Shown piece by piece: positions 1 to 7,482 of a stretch of DNA of 36,726 nt (position 1 is the first letter of the stretch; every line of letters starts with the position of its first letter). Source of the stretch: an uncultured Eubacteriales bacterium (lineage in GTDB: Bacteria; Bacillota; Clostridia; Christensenellales; Aristaeellaceae); assembly GCA_902778995.1 (NCBI GenBank), contig CACYZW010000021.1, forward strand, positions 1-36,726. Reading direction: 5' to 3'. The notes beneath the pieces were generated by a model, which did no database searches, had not been told where the DNA came from, and saw only the letters and a list, made by a program, of their open reading frames with translations. A program made the translations under genes and the position numbers.

Positions 1-1
1 G

Positions 2-514
<513 letters not shown>

Positions 515-570
515 GGGTTTTAGCGAAGCGGAGGGGCAAGGGCGGTGCTCTTGCCCCGATTAAGGGAACA

Positions 571-635
571 GGGACATCGAGCGCCCGGAAAACTTTCCGG
601 TGGAGCGTTTTCAGCGAGATGGGGCCGGCAGGCCC
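571..635. repeat. Family A dispersed hairpin repeat, copy A1
   Basis: This is one of four copies (others at 18710, 19966 and 26854) sharing GAGCGCCCGGAAAA at the left and CAGCGAG(A/C)TGGGGCCGG at the right. Between these is a stem-loop, imperfect in this copy (CTTTCC against GGAGCG). The right end can form a small GGGCC/GGCCC hairpin. GGGAACA-type heptamers flank it on both sides. It fills most of the 246-base dnaK-dnaJ gap, where no gene is seen. Confidence 0.85.
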
Positions 636-760
636 TTGGAACGGGGAACAGGAAATGTGGCTGGCGCCATACTGTTTCGATCTCTATTAAGCGTGCGGCA
701 GCGGCTATTCCTGTTCCCTTGACCCTGTTCCCCATAACCCCGAAAGGGTGATGTTATAAT

Positions 761-1903
761 ATGGCAAACAAACGAGACTACTACGAGGTTCTGGGCGTGC
801 CGAAGAACGCGGACGACGCGGCGATCAAGAAGGCTTACCGGACGCTGGCGAAGAAGTACCATCCGGACGTGAACCCCGGGGACAAGACCGCCGAGGAGAA
901 GTTCAAGGAGGTCAACGAGGCCTACCAGGTGCTTTCGAACCCCCAGAAGCGGGCCCAGTACGACCAGTTCGGACACGACGGGCCCCAGACCGGCGGCTTT
1001 GGCGGCGGTGGGTTCGGTGATTTCAGCGGCTTTGGCGGCGGCTTCGGCGGGTTTGAGGACATCTTTTCCTCGGTGTTCGGCGGCGGCTTCGGCGGCGGCG
1101 GGCGGCCCAACGGGCCGATGCGGGGCGACGACCTGCGCTATGATCTGACGATCTCCTTCGAGGAGGCGGCCATGGGCTGCGAGAAGGACATCAATCTGGT
1201 GCGGGACGAGGAGTGCCCCACCTGCAACGGCAGCGGCGCGAAGCCGGGCAGCAAGGTGGACACATGTCCCACCTGCCAGGGCTCGGGCCAGGAGCGCGTG
1301 ACCACTAACACCCCCTTCGGGCGGATCCAAAACGTGCGCACCTGCTCGCGCTGTCACGGTTCGGGGAAGATCATCACCGAGCCCTGCACGAAGTGCCACG
1401 GGCGCGGCAAGGTGCGGGTGAGCAAGCGGCGCACGGTGAAGGTGCCCGCCGGCATCGACAACGGCCAGGTGCTGACCATACGGGGCCAGGGCGGCCTGGG
1501 CGAGCACGGAGGCCCGCCCGGCGATTTGCAGATCGTCATCAGCGTAAAGCCCCACAAGCTGTTCAGGCGGCGGGAGGACGATCTGTACATCGAGATGCCG
1601 CTGACCTTTACCCAGGCGGCGCTGGGCGCGGAGCTGGACGTGCCGACGCTGACCAAGCCCGTGAAGTACCGCTTCCCCGAGGGCACCCAGCCCGGGCAGG
1701 TTTTCCGGCTGCGGGAGCAGGGCATCACCCATCTGCGGGGCGGCGGCAAGGGCGATATGTACGTCACCGCCGTGGTGGAGATTCCCAAGAAGCTGACCAG
1801 CCAGCAGAAGGAGCTGCTGCGGCAGTTTGAGGCCAGCGCCAACGGAAACCAGTATGAAAAGAAAAAGAACTTCTTCGATAAATTGAAGGATGTGTTCAGT
1901 TGA
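761..1903 (+). CDS. dnaJ: Co-chaperone DnaJ (Hsp40, type I)
   Basis: The 380-residue protein has full type I DnaJ architecture. The J domain covers residues 1-70, with the HPD motif at 34-36 that stimulates DnaK ATPase. A Gly/Phe-rich linker covers about 75-120. A zinc centre at about 152-220 has four CxxCxGxG repeats ([32 protein letters not shown]). The C-terminal substrate-binding domains follow. It delivers unfolded clients to DnaK in the cytosol. The start at ATG 761 is preceded by AAAGGGTGAT and fits the conserved N-terminus ([10 protein letters not shown]). It lies directly after dnaK on the same strand with family A repeat A1 between them. No grpE is visible. Length is normal for the family. 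Confidence 0.97.
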   Translation: MANKRDYYEVLGVPKNADDAAIKKAYRTLAKKYHPDVNPGDKTAEEKFKEVNEAYQVLSNPQKRAQYDQFGHDGPQTGGFGGGGFGDFSGFGGGFGGFEDIFSSVFGGGFGGGGRPNGPMRGDDLRYDLTISFEEAAMGCEKDINLVRDEECPTCNGSGAKPGSKVDTCPTCQGSGQERVTTNTPFGRIQNVRTCSRCHGSGKIITEPCTKCHGRGKVRVSKRRTVKVPAGIDNGQVLTIRGQGGLGEHGGPPGDLQIVISVKPHKLFRRREDDLYIEMPLTFTQAALGAELDVPTLTKPVKYRFPEGTQPGQVFRLREQGITHLRGGGKGDMYVTAVVEIPKKLTSQQKELLRQFEASANGNQYEKKKNFFDKLKDVFS

Positions 1904-1919
1904 CGTGGCATAAGCAAAG

Positions 1920-1941
1920 GGCCCGCGCAAAAGCGCGGGCC
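1920..1941. terminator. GC-rich hairpin after dnaJ
   Basis: A perfect 9-bp stem GGCCCGCGC/GCGCGGGCC with an AAAA loop lies 17 bases after the dnaJ stop. It has no T-run, so termination strength is uncertain. A near-identical copy occurs at 2145-2166. Confidence 0.5.
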
Positions 1942-2073
1942 GTCTGGATGTTGACATAGTCAACAGGCTGCAGGCCGCTGAAAAAGGCTGCAAGGCAAGG
2001 CGGCGAGCCTGCAAAAAAGGGAGTTTACCCCGTCGTAAATGACCGCATTTTGCGGGTGACGCCAACACAGCAA

Positions 2074-2117
2074 GCAGAAAATCCTTCCGTTCTTCTTCTT
2101 TCGGAAGGATTTTCTGC
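2074..2117. terminator. Bidirectional terminator-like hairpin between convergent genes
   Basis: A perfect 16-bp inverted repeat (GCAGAAAATCCTTCCG and its complement) with a 12-base pyrimidine loop sits between dnaJ (plus) and the NifX-like gene (minus). It is symmetric, so it could stop transcription from both sides. The 1904-2183 gap contains this, the two twin GC hairpins, a small GTTGAC/GTCAAC palindrome and no gene. Confidence 0.55.
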
Positions 2118-2144
2118 GTTTGCGGCCTTTGTCAGCGGTCTGAT

Positions 2145-2166
2145 GGCCCGCGCAAAAGCGCGGGCC
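2145..2166. terminator. GC-rich hairpin, twin of 1920-1941
   Basis: The same 9-bp stem and AAAA loop as at 1920-1941 lies just downstream of the stop codon of the minus-strand NifX-like gene. The two copies and their right flanks differ at only about three positions over 30 bases, so one probably arose by duplication. Confidence 0.5.
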
Positions 2167-2183
2167 GTTTGCATGCGACCAAT

Positions 2184-2591
2184 TCAGTGACCGCAGGCGG
2201 CGCAATCGCCGCGGCAATCGGCGCAATCGGAGCAGTCGCCGCAGGCATGGCCCTCGGCATGGGCGGTGCATTTGACGTTGGGGTCGTATTTGAGGCCACC
2301 CTGGATCAGCGCGGTGATGGCCGCGTCGGCGTCGCCGGTGACGCCGCCGTAGAAGACGATGCCCGCGCTTTGCAGGGCCTGCATGGCGCCCTCGCCGATG
2401 TTGCCGCAGATGACGACGCGCACGTCCATCGAGCGAAGCAGCGCGGAAACGGAATCGTGCCCCTTGTCCTCGACCTCGACGATCATCTCCATAAGGACCT
2501 GGTGGTTTTCGATTTCATAGATTTTGAACTGCGGCGCGTGGCCGAAGTGCTGGAATATATTGCCCATATAGTAGGGAATGGCGATGCGCAT
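2184..2591 (-). CDS. NifX/NifB-C-terminal-like (dinitrogenase Fe-Mo cofactor biosynthesis) family protein
   Basis: The 135-residue protein begins MRIAIPYYMGNIFQHFGHAP. This is the hallmark start of the small RNase H-like dinitrogenase iron-molybdenum cofactor family, which binds Fe-S or metal clusters as carriers. Residues such as FKIYEIENHQV, DVRVVICGNIGEGAMQALQSAGI and the GDADAAI region match the fold. The C-terminus carries a Cys/His-rich tail, CGDCSDCADCRGDCAACGH, likely to bind metal. The start is fixed by GGAGG eight bases upstream; an upstream in-frame extension to 2792 has no family similarity. A good promoter lies at 2643-2671. No nif genes are nearby, and in many anaerobes these proteins are orphan metal-cluster carriers. 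The exact substrate is unknown. Confidence 0.88.
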   Translation of the reverse strand: MRIAIPYYMGNIFQHFGHAPQFKIYEIENHQVLMEMIVEVEDKGHDSVSALLRSMDVRVVICGNIGEGAMQALQSAGIVFYGGVTGDADAAITALIQGGLKYDPNVKCTAHAEGHACGDCSDCADCRGDCAACGH

Positions 2592-2642
2592 GGCTTTTAC
2601 CTCCAAATGATGAAGTGGGAGCGCTCCTGGGACGACAACCTG

Positions 2643-2671
2643 AGGATACACCTGTTTCGGTGATTTGTCAA
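2643..2671 (-). promoter_or_regulatory. Predicted sigma-A promoter of the NifX-like gene
   Basis: On the minus strand TTGACA is followed by a 17-base spacer and TATCCT, ending about 50 bases upstream of the NifX-like start codon. Matches are 6/6 and 4/6 to consensus. Confidence 0.65.
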
Positions 2672-2837
2672 TGCAGGAAATTGTGACGTCGGCGCAGAGG
2701 CTTTGTTGGATACGGCCGTATTTGGATGGGCGGGGAAAATGGCGACGGTGCCGCCGTTTTTTTGCGCCCGGATTGAACTGCGGGCCTGACACCTGAATTG
2801 TTACAGCTTTTTTACAAATATTGACGGTGAATGTGTC

Positions 2838-2866
2838 TTATCAGTGGGGGGCAGATGTGGTATAAT
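2838..2866 (+). promoter_or_regulatory. Predicted extended -10 promoter upstream of the VanW gene
   Basis: TATAAT at 2861-2866 is preceded by TGG, giving an extended -10 element. A weak -35 (TTATCA, 2838-2843) is 17 bases upstream. The next plus-strand gene starts about 270 bases on, after family B repeat B1. The 2592-3133 gap holds the two promoters and B1 but no supported gene. Confidence 0.55.
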
Positions 2867-2941
2867 TTATATGATTGCGAAAATGGGACGGGTTGCGCGG
2901 CGACCCGATGGAAAGCGGCGGCGATTGACTGCGGCGATAGA

Positions 2942-3111
2942 TAAAAGAAAATACCGCACAATGCTCATGGCGCATGAACGGCTGAATTTCAGCCGCCTGC
3001 TGTCTGCTGATTTCTTGACTTGCCGCCAGCAAGCCTGCGAAATTCGCAGTTTGCAATCGACTATAATTCATCTCGTTACTGCACGACTCGATTATGCGGT
3101 ATTTTCTTGAG
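2942..3111. repeat. Family B MITE-like element, copy B1
   Basis: About 170 bp, bounded by inverted ends AAGAAAATACCGCACAAT and ATTATGCGGTATTTTCTT. The interior (TTTCAGCCGCC, CTGATTTCTTGACTTGCCGC, TCTCGTTACTGCACGA) is shared with copies at 4854-5021 and, inverted, 10844-11011. It carries no transposase. Spurious short ORFs cross it. Confidence 0.85.
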
Positions 3112-3133
3112 ACCTTGATTGGGAGCGTTGGAG

Positions 3134-4822
3134 TTGACCAACGGGAGTATGATGTATAACGGCAATCGTTCCGGCTACGAAGCCGACCGAAGGGCCGGGG
3201 GGCATTATGCGGGGGCGCGGAGGCCGGTAAACGGGCGCGCGCCGATGGGCGGACGGCCTTCCGGCCAGGGTCGGCGAACGAACGGCGGGCGGCCAGCCCC
3301 GGGCGGACGGCCGGGCTATGGAGCGGTGCGAAACAACCGGACCGGGCGAAGCGCGCCTGCGAGGCGGAAGAGCGCCGGATGGCGGGGTATCCCCCCCAAG
3401 CTGCGGCTGGGCCTGCTCCTGGGCGCGGCGGCCGTGATGCTGGTGGGAATCGCCATCGGCGTGAGCCGACTGGTGGGCGACGTAAGGGAAGCCTCAGTGG
3501 AGCGTTTCCTGGAAAATGTATATGTGAACGGCGTGTGCTTGTCGGGGTATACCTATGACGAGGGCAACGCGCTGATGGCGCAGGAGAAGGACCGGCGGCT
3601 GAATACCACCTACGCGCTGACCTATGGGCCGAACAGCTGGGATTTCAAGCCGGCGGATTTCGGCGTAAAGTTTGATTATCAGCCGGAGTTGGAGCTGGCC
3701 TGGAATTTGGGCCATGTGGGCAGCCGGGCGGATCGCAAACAGGTGGCCGAGAATCTCAAGGAAGCCCCCGCAGAGTTCAACAGCGCGTTGAGCTATGACG
3801 ACGAGGCCCTGGAGGATTTCGTCGAGTTGCTGTACCAGCAGATTTATGTCGCGCCGGTGGACGCGGAGGTGGCCGTGACGGAGACCCGGCCCGAGATTAT
3901 CACCGCGTCGAAGAACGGCGTGGAGCTGGACCGGGAGCGGACCCATGACAACCTGGTGGCGCTGATCGAGACCGGCGAGGGCAGCACCGTTCTGCCCGTG
4001 GAGCCGCTGTTGCCCGCCGTGACATCCGACAACATGGAGATGAAGGTGGTGGCAAAGTTTGCCACCGACGTGACCTTCCGCGGACACGACAGCCGGTCGA
4101 ACGTGGCCCAGGCGCTGAGCTTCTTCAACGGTTACGTGGTATATCCGGGAGACACCTGCGATTTCAACGCGGTGGTCGGCCCCCGAACCCTGGGGCGGGG
4201 CTTCAAGGAAGCGCCTGAGTACGCCGGAAACGAGAAGGTAAAGGGCGTGGGCGGCGGCGTATGCCAGGCTTCGACCACGCTGTACGACGCGGTCATCATG
4301 GCCAACATGACGATTCTGGAGCGGCACAACCACAAGATGACCGTCAGCTATGTGGAGCCCAGCCAGGACGCGGCGGTGGAATACGGCACCAACGGCACTG
4401 ACGGCAAGAACTTTGTGTTCCGCAACGACACCGACCACGCCATCTATATCTACACCAGCGTGGATCGGGAATTTGCCACGGTGACGATCTACGGTACGCG
4501 GCCGAAGTACCACTACGAGCTGCAGTCCGTGATCATCGACGAGCAGAAGTCCACCCGCAAGCGCTACGAATACGATTATTCGGGCAAGGAGGTCTTCTAC
4601 ATCACCGACAAGCCCAAGCTGAAGATCGAGGGACACGGCAGCTGCCACAGCGAGGGCTGGCTGGTGGCTTACGACTGGGATACCAAGCAGGAGGTCAGCC
4701 GCGAGCAGATCAGCTTTGATTCCTATGTGGCGGGCATGAACGTGTATTGGCGTGGCGTACACGACGAGAAGGGCAGAGTGGTGGACATGGAGGCCATGGA
4801 GGCCGAGGAAAAGGGAACGTGA
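3134..4822 (+). CDS. VanW-family membrane-anchored cell-wall protein
   Basis: This is an envelope protein of about 562 residues. Residues 1-85 form a cytoplasmic Gly/Arg/Pro-rich disordered tail with repeated GGRP motifs. One transmembrane helix covers about 90-116 (LLLGAAAVMLVGIAIGV). An extracellular region follows whose first part resembles the peptidoglycan-binding domain usually paired with VanW. The VanW domain spans about 320-455, with the diagnostic VGGGVCQASTTLYDAV and ERHNHKMTVSYVEPSQDAAV. A C-terminal beta-rich region completes it. VanW proteins are linked to the cell wall, but their biochemical role is unknown, and vancomycin resistance should not be inferred. The start is uncertain: TTG 3134 has GGGAG eight bases upstream, while ATG 3149 or 3152 would shorten it by 5-6 residues. 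Family B repeats flank the gene on both sides. Confidence 0.9.
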   Translation: MTNGSMMYNGNRSGYEADRRAGGHYAGARRPVNGRAPMGGRPSGQGRRTNGGRPAPGGRPGYGAVRNNRTGRSAPARRKSAGWRGIPPKLRLGLLLGAAAVMLVGIAIGVSRLVGDVREASVERFLENVYVNGVCLSGYTYDEGNALMAQEKDRRLNTTYALTYGPNSWDFKPADFGVKFDYQPELELAWNLGHVGSRADRKQVAENLKEAPAEFNSALSYDDEALEDFVELLYQQIYVAPVDAEVAVTETRPEIITASKNGVELDRERTHDNLVALIETGEGSTVLPVEPLLPAVTSDNMEMKVVAKFATDVTFRGHDSRSNVAQALSFFNGYVVYPGDTCDFNAVVGPRTLGRGFKEAPEYAGNEKVKGVGGGVCQASTTLYDAVIMANMTILERHNHKMTVSYVEPSQDAAVEYGTNGTDGKNFVFRNDTDHAIYIYTSVDREFATVTIYGTRPKYHYELQSVIIDEQKSTRKRYEYDYSGKEVFYITDKPKLKIEGHGSCHSEGWLVAYDWDTKQEVSREQISFDSYVAGMNVYWRGVHDEKGRVVDMEAMEAEEKGT

Positions 4823-4853
4823 CGACAGAGACCTCTCAACAGGGCGTCACTGA

Positions 4854-5021
4854 TTAAGGAAATACCGCACAATGCTCATGGCGCATTGACGACTGAATTT
4901 CAGCCGCCGCTGTCTGCTGATTTCTTGACTTGCCGCCAGCAAGCCTTCGAAATTTGCAGTTAGCAATCGACTAAAAATACACCTCGTTACTGCACGATTC
5001 GATTATGCGGTATTTCCTTAA
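4854..5021. repeat. Family B MITE-like element, copy B2
   Basis: The best-preserved copy, 168 bp, has perfect 16-bp inverted ends (TTAAGGAAATACCGCA at the left and its complement at the right). The interior matches B1. It fills most of the gap before prs. The remaining 155 bases (5022-5176) show no clear promoter or gene. Confidence 0.88.
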
Positions 5022-5176
5022 CCGCAGACAAAACAATTGCGAAATACATCAATGGTGTCGTTGCTGCTCAGCCTGCAGGGTCGGCGTACACGCCGATGCC
5101 CCGATTGGAGACGGGAACCCTGGGCTGTTAGATGATTACAGGTGGCCACTGATAAAGCGAAGGAGCGTAGGGCGAT

Positions 5177-6178
5177 ATGTTTGAGACCGCGAACATTTCC
5201 ATTTTTGCCGGCAGTGGGGGAAGGATCTTTGCGGAGCGCATGTGCAGCTACATGAACAAGCCGCTGGGATCCTGCGAGGTCATCAAGTTTTCTGAGGGAA
5301 ATACCTTTGTGCGCGTCAATGAGACTGTGCGCGATCGGGACATCTTCCTGGTGCAGCCCATCGGGATGCAGTCCAACGACGAGTTTGTCGAGATTTTGTT
5401 CTGGATGGACGCCTTCAAGCGCGCCAACGCCGCTTCCTGCACGCTGATCATGCCCTATTTCGGTTACGGCAAGGGTGACAAGAAGGATGAACCCCGCGTG
5501 TCCATTCGCGCCCGGGTATGCGCGGAGTGCATGGAGCTGGCGGGCGCAGACCGATTCGTGACCATGGATCTGCATGCGCCGCAGCTGCAGGGATTCTGGA
5601 AAAAACCGGTGGATCACCTGTACGCGATGCCGATGCTCATCGAGGTCATCAAGCGCATGGACACGAGCAACATGGTGATCGTGTCGCCGGACGCGGGGTT
5701 TGCCAAGCAGGCCCGGAAGTTCGCGGACGCGCTGAATCTGCCCATCGCCATCGGCGACAAGACCCGGACTGACCACCTGGAGAACGCCAAGATACTGGAG
5801 GTCATCGGCGACGTGGACGGAAAGGACTGCATGATCGTGGATGACTTTACCATCTCCGGCGGCACGCTGGTGAATCTGGCGGAATCGCTGCAGGCCAGAG
5901 GTGCGCGGAGCATTACCGCCATGCTGAGCCACAACATCGTCTCCGCCGAGGGCGTCAGAAAGATCAACGACAGCCCAATTAAGAGGGTCTATTCCACCGA
6001 TACGGTGGAGAACCCGAACATCGTGGGACAGGACAAGTTCCGCACGGTTTCCGTCGCGCCGATGTTTGCCGAGGCCATCATGCGCTATTACAATTATCAG
6101 TCTGTCAACGCCCTGTTCAGCAAGCTGCCCGATAAATTGGTCAGCGCCGGGTTTGGGTTTACGGGGCTGGAGATTTGA
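5177..6178 (+). CDS. prs: Ribose-phosphate pyrophosphokinase (PRPP synthetase), divergent form
   Basis: The 333-residue cytosolic enzyme transfers pyrophosphate from ATP to ribose 5-phosphate to make PRPP for nucleotide, His and Trp synthesis. Visible landmarks are the N-terminal IFAGSGGRIFAERMCSYM, the signature DLHAPQLQGFW at about 131-141, the ribose-phosphate loop VIVSPDAGFAKQARKFA at about 170-187, and the PRPP-binding loop VDDFTISGGTL at about 220-230. Several motifs differ from the classical enzyme: PYFGYGKGDKKDEPRVSI replaces the usual YARQDRK region, and FTISGGT replaces IDTAGGT. It therefore belongs to a divergent branch with possibly altered regulation. The start ATG is preceded by AAGGAG. 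A collapsed family B hairpin follows at 6187. Confidence 0.9.
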   Translation: MFETANISIFAGSGGRIFAERMCSYMNKPLGSCEVIKFSEGNTFVRVNETVRDRDIFLVQPIGMQSNDEFVEILFWMDAFKRANAASCTLIMPYFGYGKGDKKDEPRVSIRARVCAECMELAGADRFVTMDLHAPQLQGFWKKPVDHLYAMPMLIEVIKRMDTSNMVIVSPDAGFAKQARKFADALNLPIAIGDKTRTDHLENAKILEVIGDVDGKDCMIVDDFTISGGTLVNLAESLQARGARSITAMLSHNIVSAEGVRKINDSPIKRVYSTDTVENPNIVGQDKFRTVSVAPMFAEAIMRYYNYQSVNALFSKLPDKLVSAGFGFTGLEI

Positions 6179-6186
6179 TTGGAAGG

Positions 6187-6253
6187 TTAAGGAAACATCG
6201 CACAATTAAGGAAACACCGCACAATGCTCATGGCGCATTGTGCGGTGTTTCCC
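6187..6253. repeat. Collapsed family B element (terminal repeats only), copy B4
   Basis: One solo end (TTAAGGAAACATCGCACAAT) is followed by a complete pair of ends with almost no interior. This creates a hairpin of about 17 bp (GAAACACCGCACAATG and its complement). It lies between convergent prs and the LCP gene and may act as a transcription barrier. No T-run follows. Confidence 0.8.
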
Positions 6254-6301
6254 CAAACCATTCAGGAACTTTGCAGGCACAGGGGTCGCGAACGCGGCTC
6301 C

Positions 6302-7309
6302 TTATTTTTGTGCCTGGGTATTGCCTGTGTCGTAGATAAACAGCTGCAGGGCGGCGATGTTGGCCTGCATGTCGGTGATGCGGAGGTTGGAGCCGTCGTC
6401 GGTGTAGGAGCCGTCTACGGGCAAGCGGAGCGAATCGGAGAGGCCCCAGGCGAGGGCCTTTACGCCCAGAGAGAGCATTTGGAGGGGCGACAGATCGGTG
6501 TCCGTGGATTTGAGAAGGGCTGTCGCGAGGCGGGCAAGGCGAACGGGATTGTAAAGGCTGGCGCGCAGGCGGTTCAACAGCGCGCCCAGCAGCTTGCGCT
6601 GGCGGGAGGCGCGGACGAAGTCGCTGTCCAGCTTGCGGATTCGGGCATAGATGAGGGCCTGCAGGCCGTTGAGGTGGGTGTCCGGCCCGGAGTGCGTGAG
6701 GTCCGGGGCTGTATAGCCAAGAGCCTGGCGGCGGGCGTTGATGTCGCTGTTGATCTTTTCCATTTCGGCCTGTGAGATTTCGAGGTCGACGCCGCCCAGC
6801 GCGTCCACGATGCTCACGAGCGCGGCGTAGTCCACCGCCACGTAATGCATGATGTTCAGGCGGAGGTTTTCGTTCAGCGTTCGCGCCACGAGCCAGGGGC
6901 CGCCGTAGGCGTAGGCGGCGTTCAGCTTGCCCGTGTCGTGTTCGGGGATGTCGAGCAGGGTGTCGCGGAGCACACTGGTGAGCTTGACGCTGCCCCGGCC
7001 TATGGAGGCGATGATGATGGAATCGCTGCGGCGGGTGTTTTCGTGGGTGGCGTCGAGGCCCAGGAGGAGTATGTTGAGGCAGTCCTCCGGCAGGCCGTCG
7101 GTGAGGGAGAGGTTCACGCCCTCGGGTTCAACGGCCAGCAGGGAGACCGGGAGCGCGTAGAGCAGGGCGCCGCCGAGGAGAGACAATATTGCCACAAGGG
7201 CGAAGAGACGCAGGAGCACACCGAACAGCCACGCGCCGAAGGATTTCCTTTGGCGGCGTGGCTGAAGTCGTTTTTGGGGCTTTTTTCGGTAAGGCTCTTC
7301 GTAGTTCAT
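6302..7309 (-). CDS. LytR-CpsA-Psr (LCP) family cell-wall glycopolymer transferase
   Basis: The 335-residue protein has a basic cytoplasmic N-terminus (RKKPQKRLQPRRQRK), one membrane helix at about 25-58, then an extracellular LCP domain. LCP landmarks are NILLLGLDAT, RRSDSIIIASI (Arg/Asp contacting the pyrophosphate lipid), LTSVLRDTLLDIP, KLNAAYAYGG, YVAVDYAALVSIVDALGGVD and LNGLQALIYARIRKLDSDF with RASRQRKLL. The family moves undecaprenyl-linked polymers such as wall teichoic acid or capsule onto peptidoglycan. The start ATG 7309 lacks a clear Shine-Dalgarno; an extension to 7372 runs into repeat DNA and is unlikely. It lies downstream of the AAA-type gene on the same strand with a 173-base repeat-filled gap. 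Confidence 0.93.
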   Translation of the reverse strand: MNYEEPYRKKPQKRLQPRRQRKSFGAWLFGVLLRLFALVAILSLLGGALLYALPVSLLAVEPEGVNLSLTDGLPEDCLNILLLGLDATHENTRRSDSIIIASIGRGSVKLTSVLRDTLLDIPEHDTGKLNAAYAYGGPWLVARTLNENLRLNIMHYVAVDYAALVSIVDALGGVDLEISQAEMEKINSDINARRQALGYTAPDLTHSGPDTHLNGLQALIYARIRKLDSDFVRASRQRKLLGALLNRLRASLYNPVRLARLATALLKSTDTDLSPLQMLSLGVKALAWGLSDSLRLPVDGSYTDDGSNLRITDMQANIAALQLFIYDTGNTQAQK

Positions 7310-7367
7310 GGCGATGGTGGTAGTACGAACAGCGGGGGGGACGAGAGGGGGTATGGGGGTGAAATAC

Positions 7368-7471
7368 ATCATCCGTCATTTGCCGCGCAAACGCCACCTT
7401 CCCCAGAGGGGACGGCAGGGGATGTGTACCTCATCCGTCGTTTGCCGCGCAAACGCCATCTTCCCCAGTGG
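7368..7471. repeat. Family C palindromic repeat, two tandem copies
   Basis: Two 43-bp units at 7368-7410 and 7429-7471 share CATCCGTC, TTTGCCGCGCAAACGCCA (containing the TTTGCCGCGCAAA near-palindrome) and CTTCCCCAG. Related sequences lie at 13963-14008 inside the portal gene, 22034-22090 inverted, and 36167-36235. Confidence 0.8.
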
Positions 7472-7482
7472 AGAGCGCGGAA

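Noticed and set aside
611-2068. 485-residue minus-strand ORF opposite dnaJ
   Set aside because: It is a GC-driven shadow of dnaJ codons, with low-complexity Ala/Leu/Pro/Gly and no ribosome site or family pattern.
2844-3110. 88-residue ORF upstream of the VanW gene
   Set aside because: It lies mostly within family B element B1, and similar nonsense ORFs occur in the other copies.
3134-4822. Vancomycin resistance gene
   Set aside because: VanW-domain proteins are common in Clostridia without resistance, and no vanH/A/X or sensor-regulator genes are present.
5018-6205. 395-residue minus-strand ORF opposite prs
   Set aside because: It lies entirely antisense to prs and has no recognisable motif.
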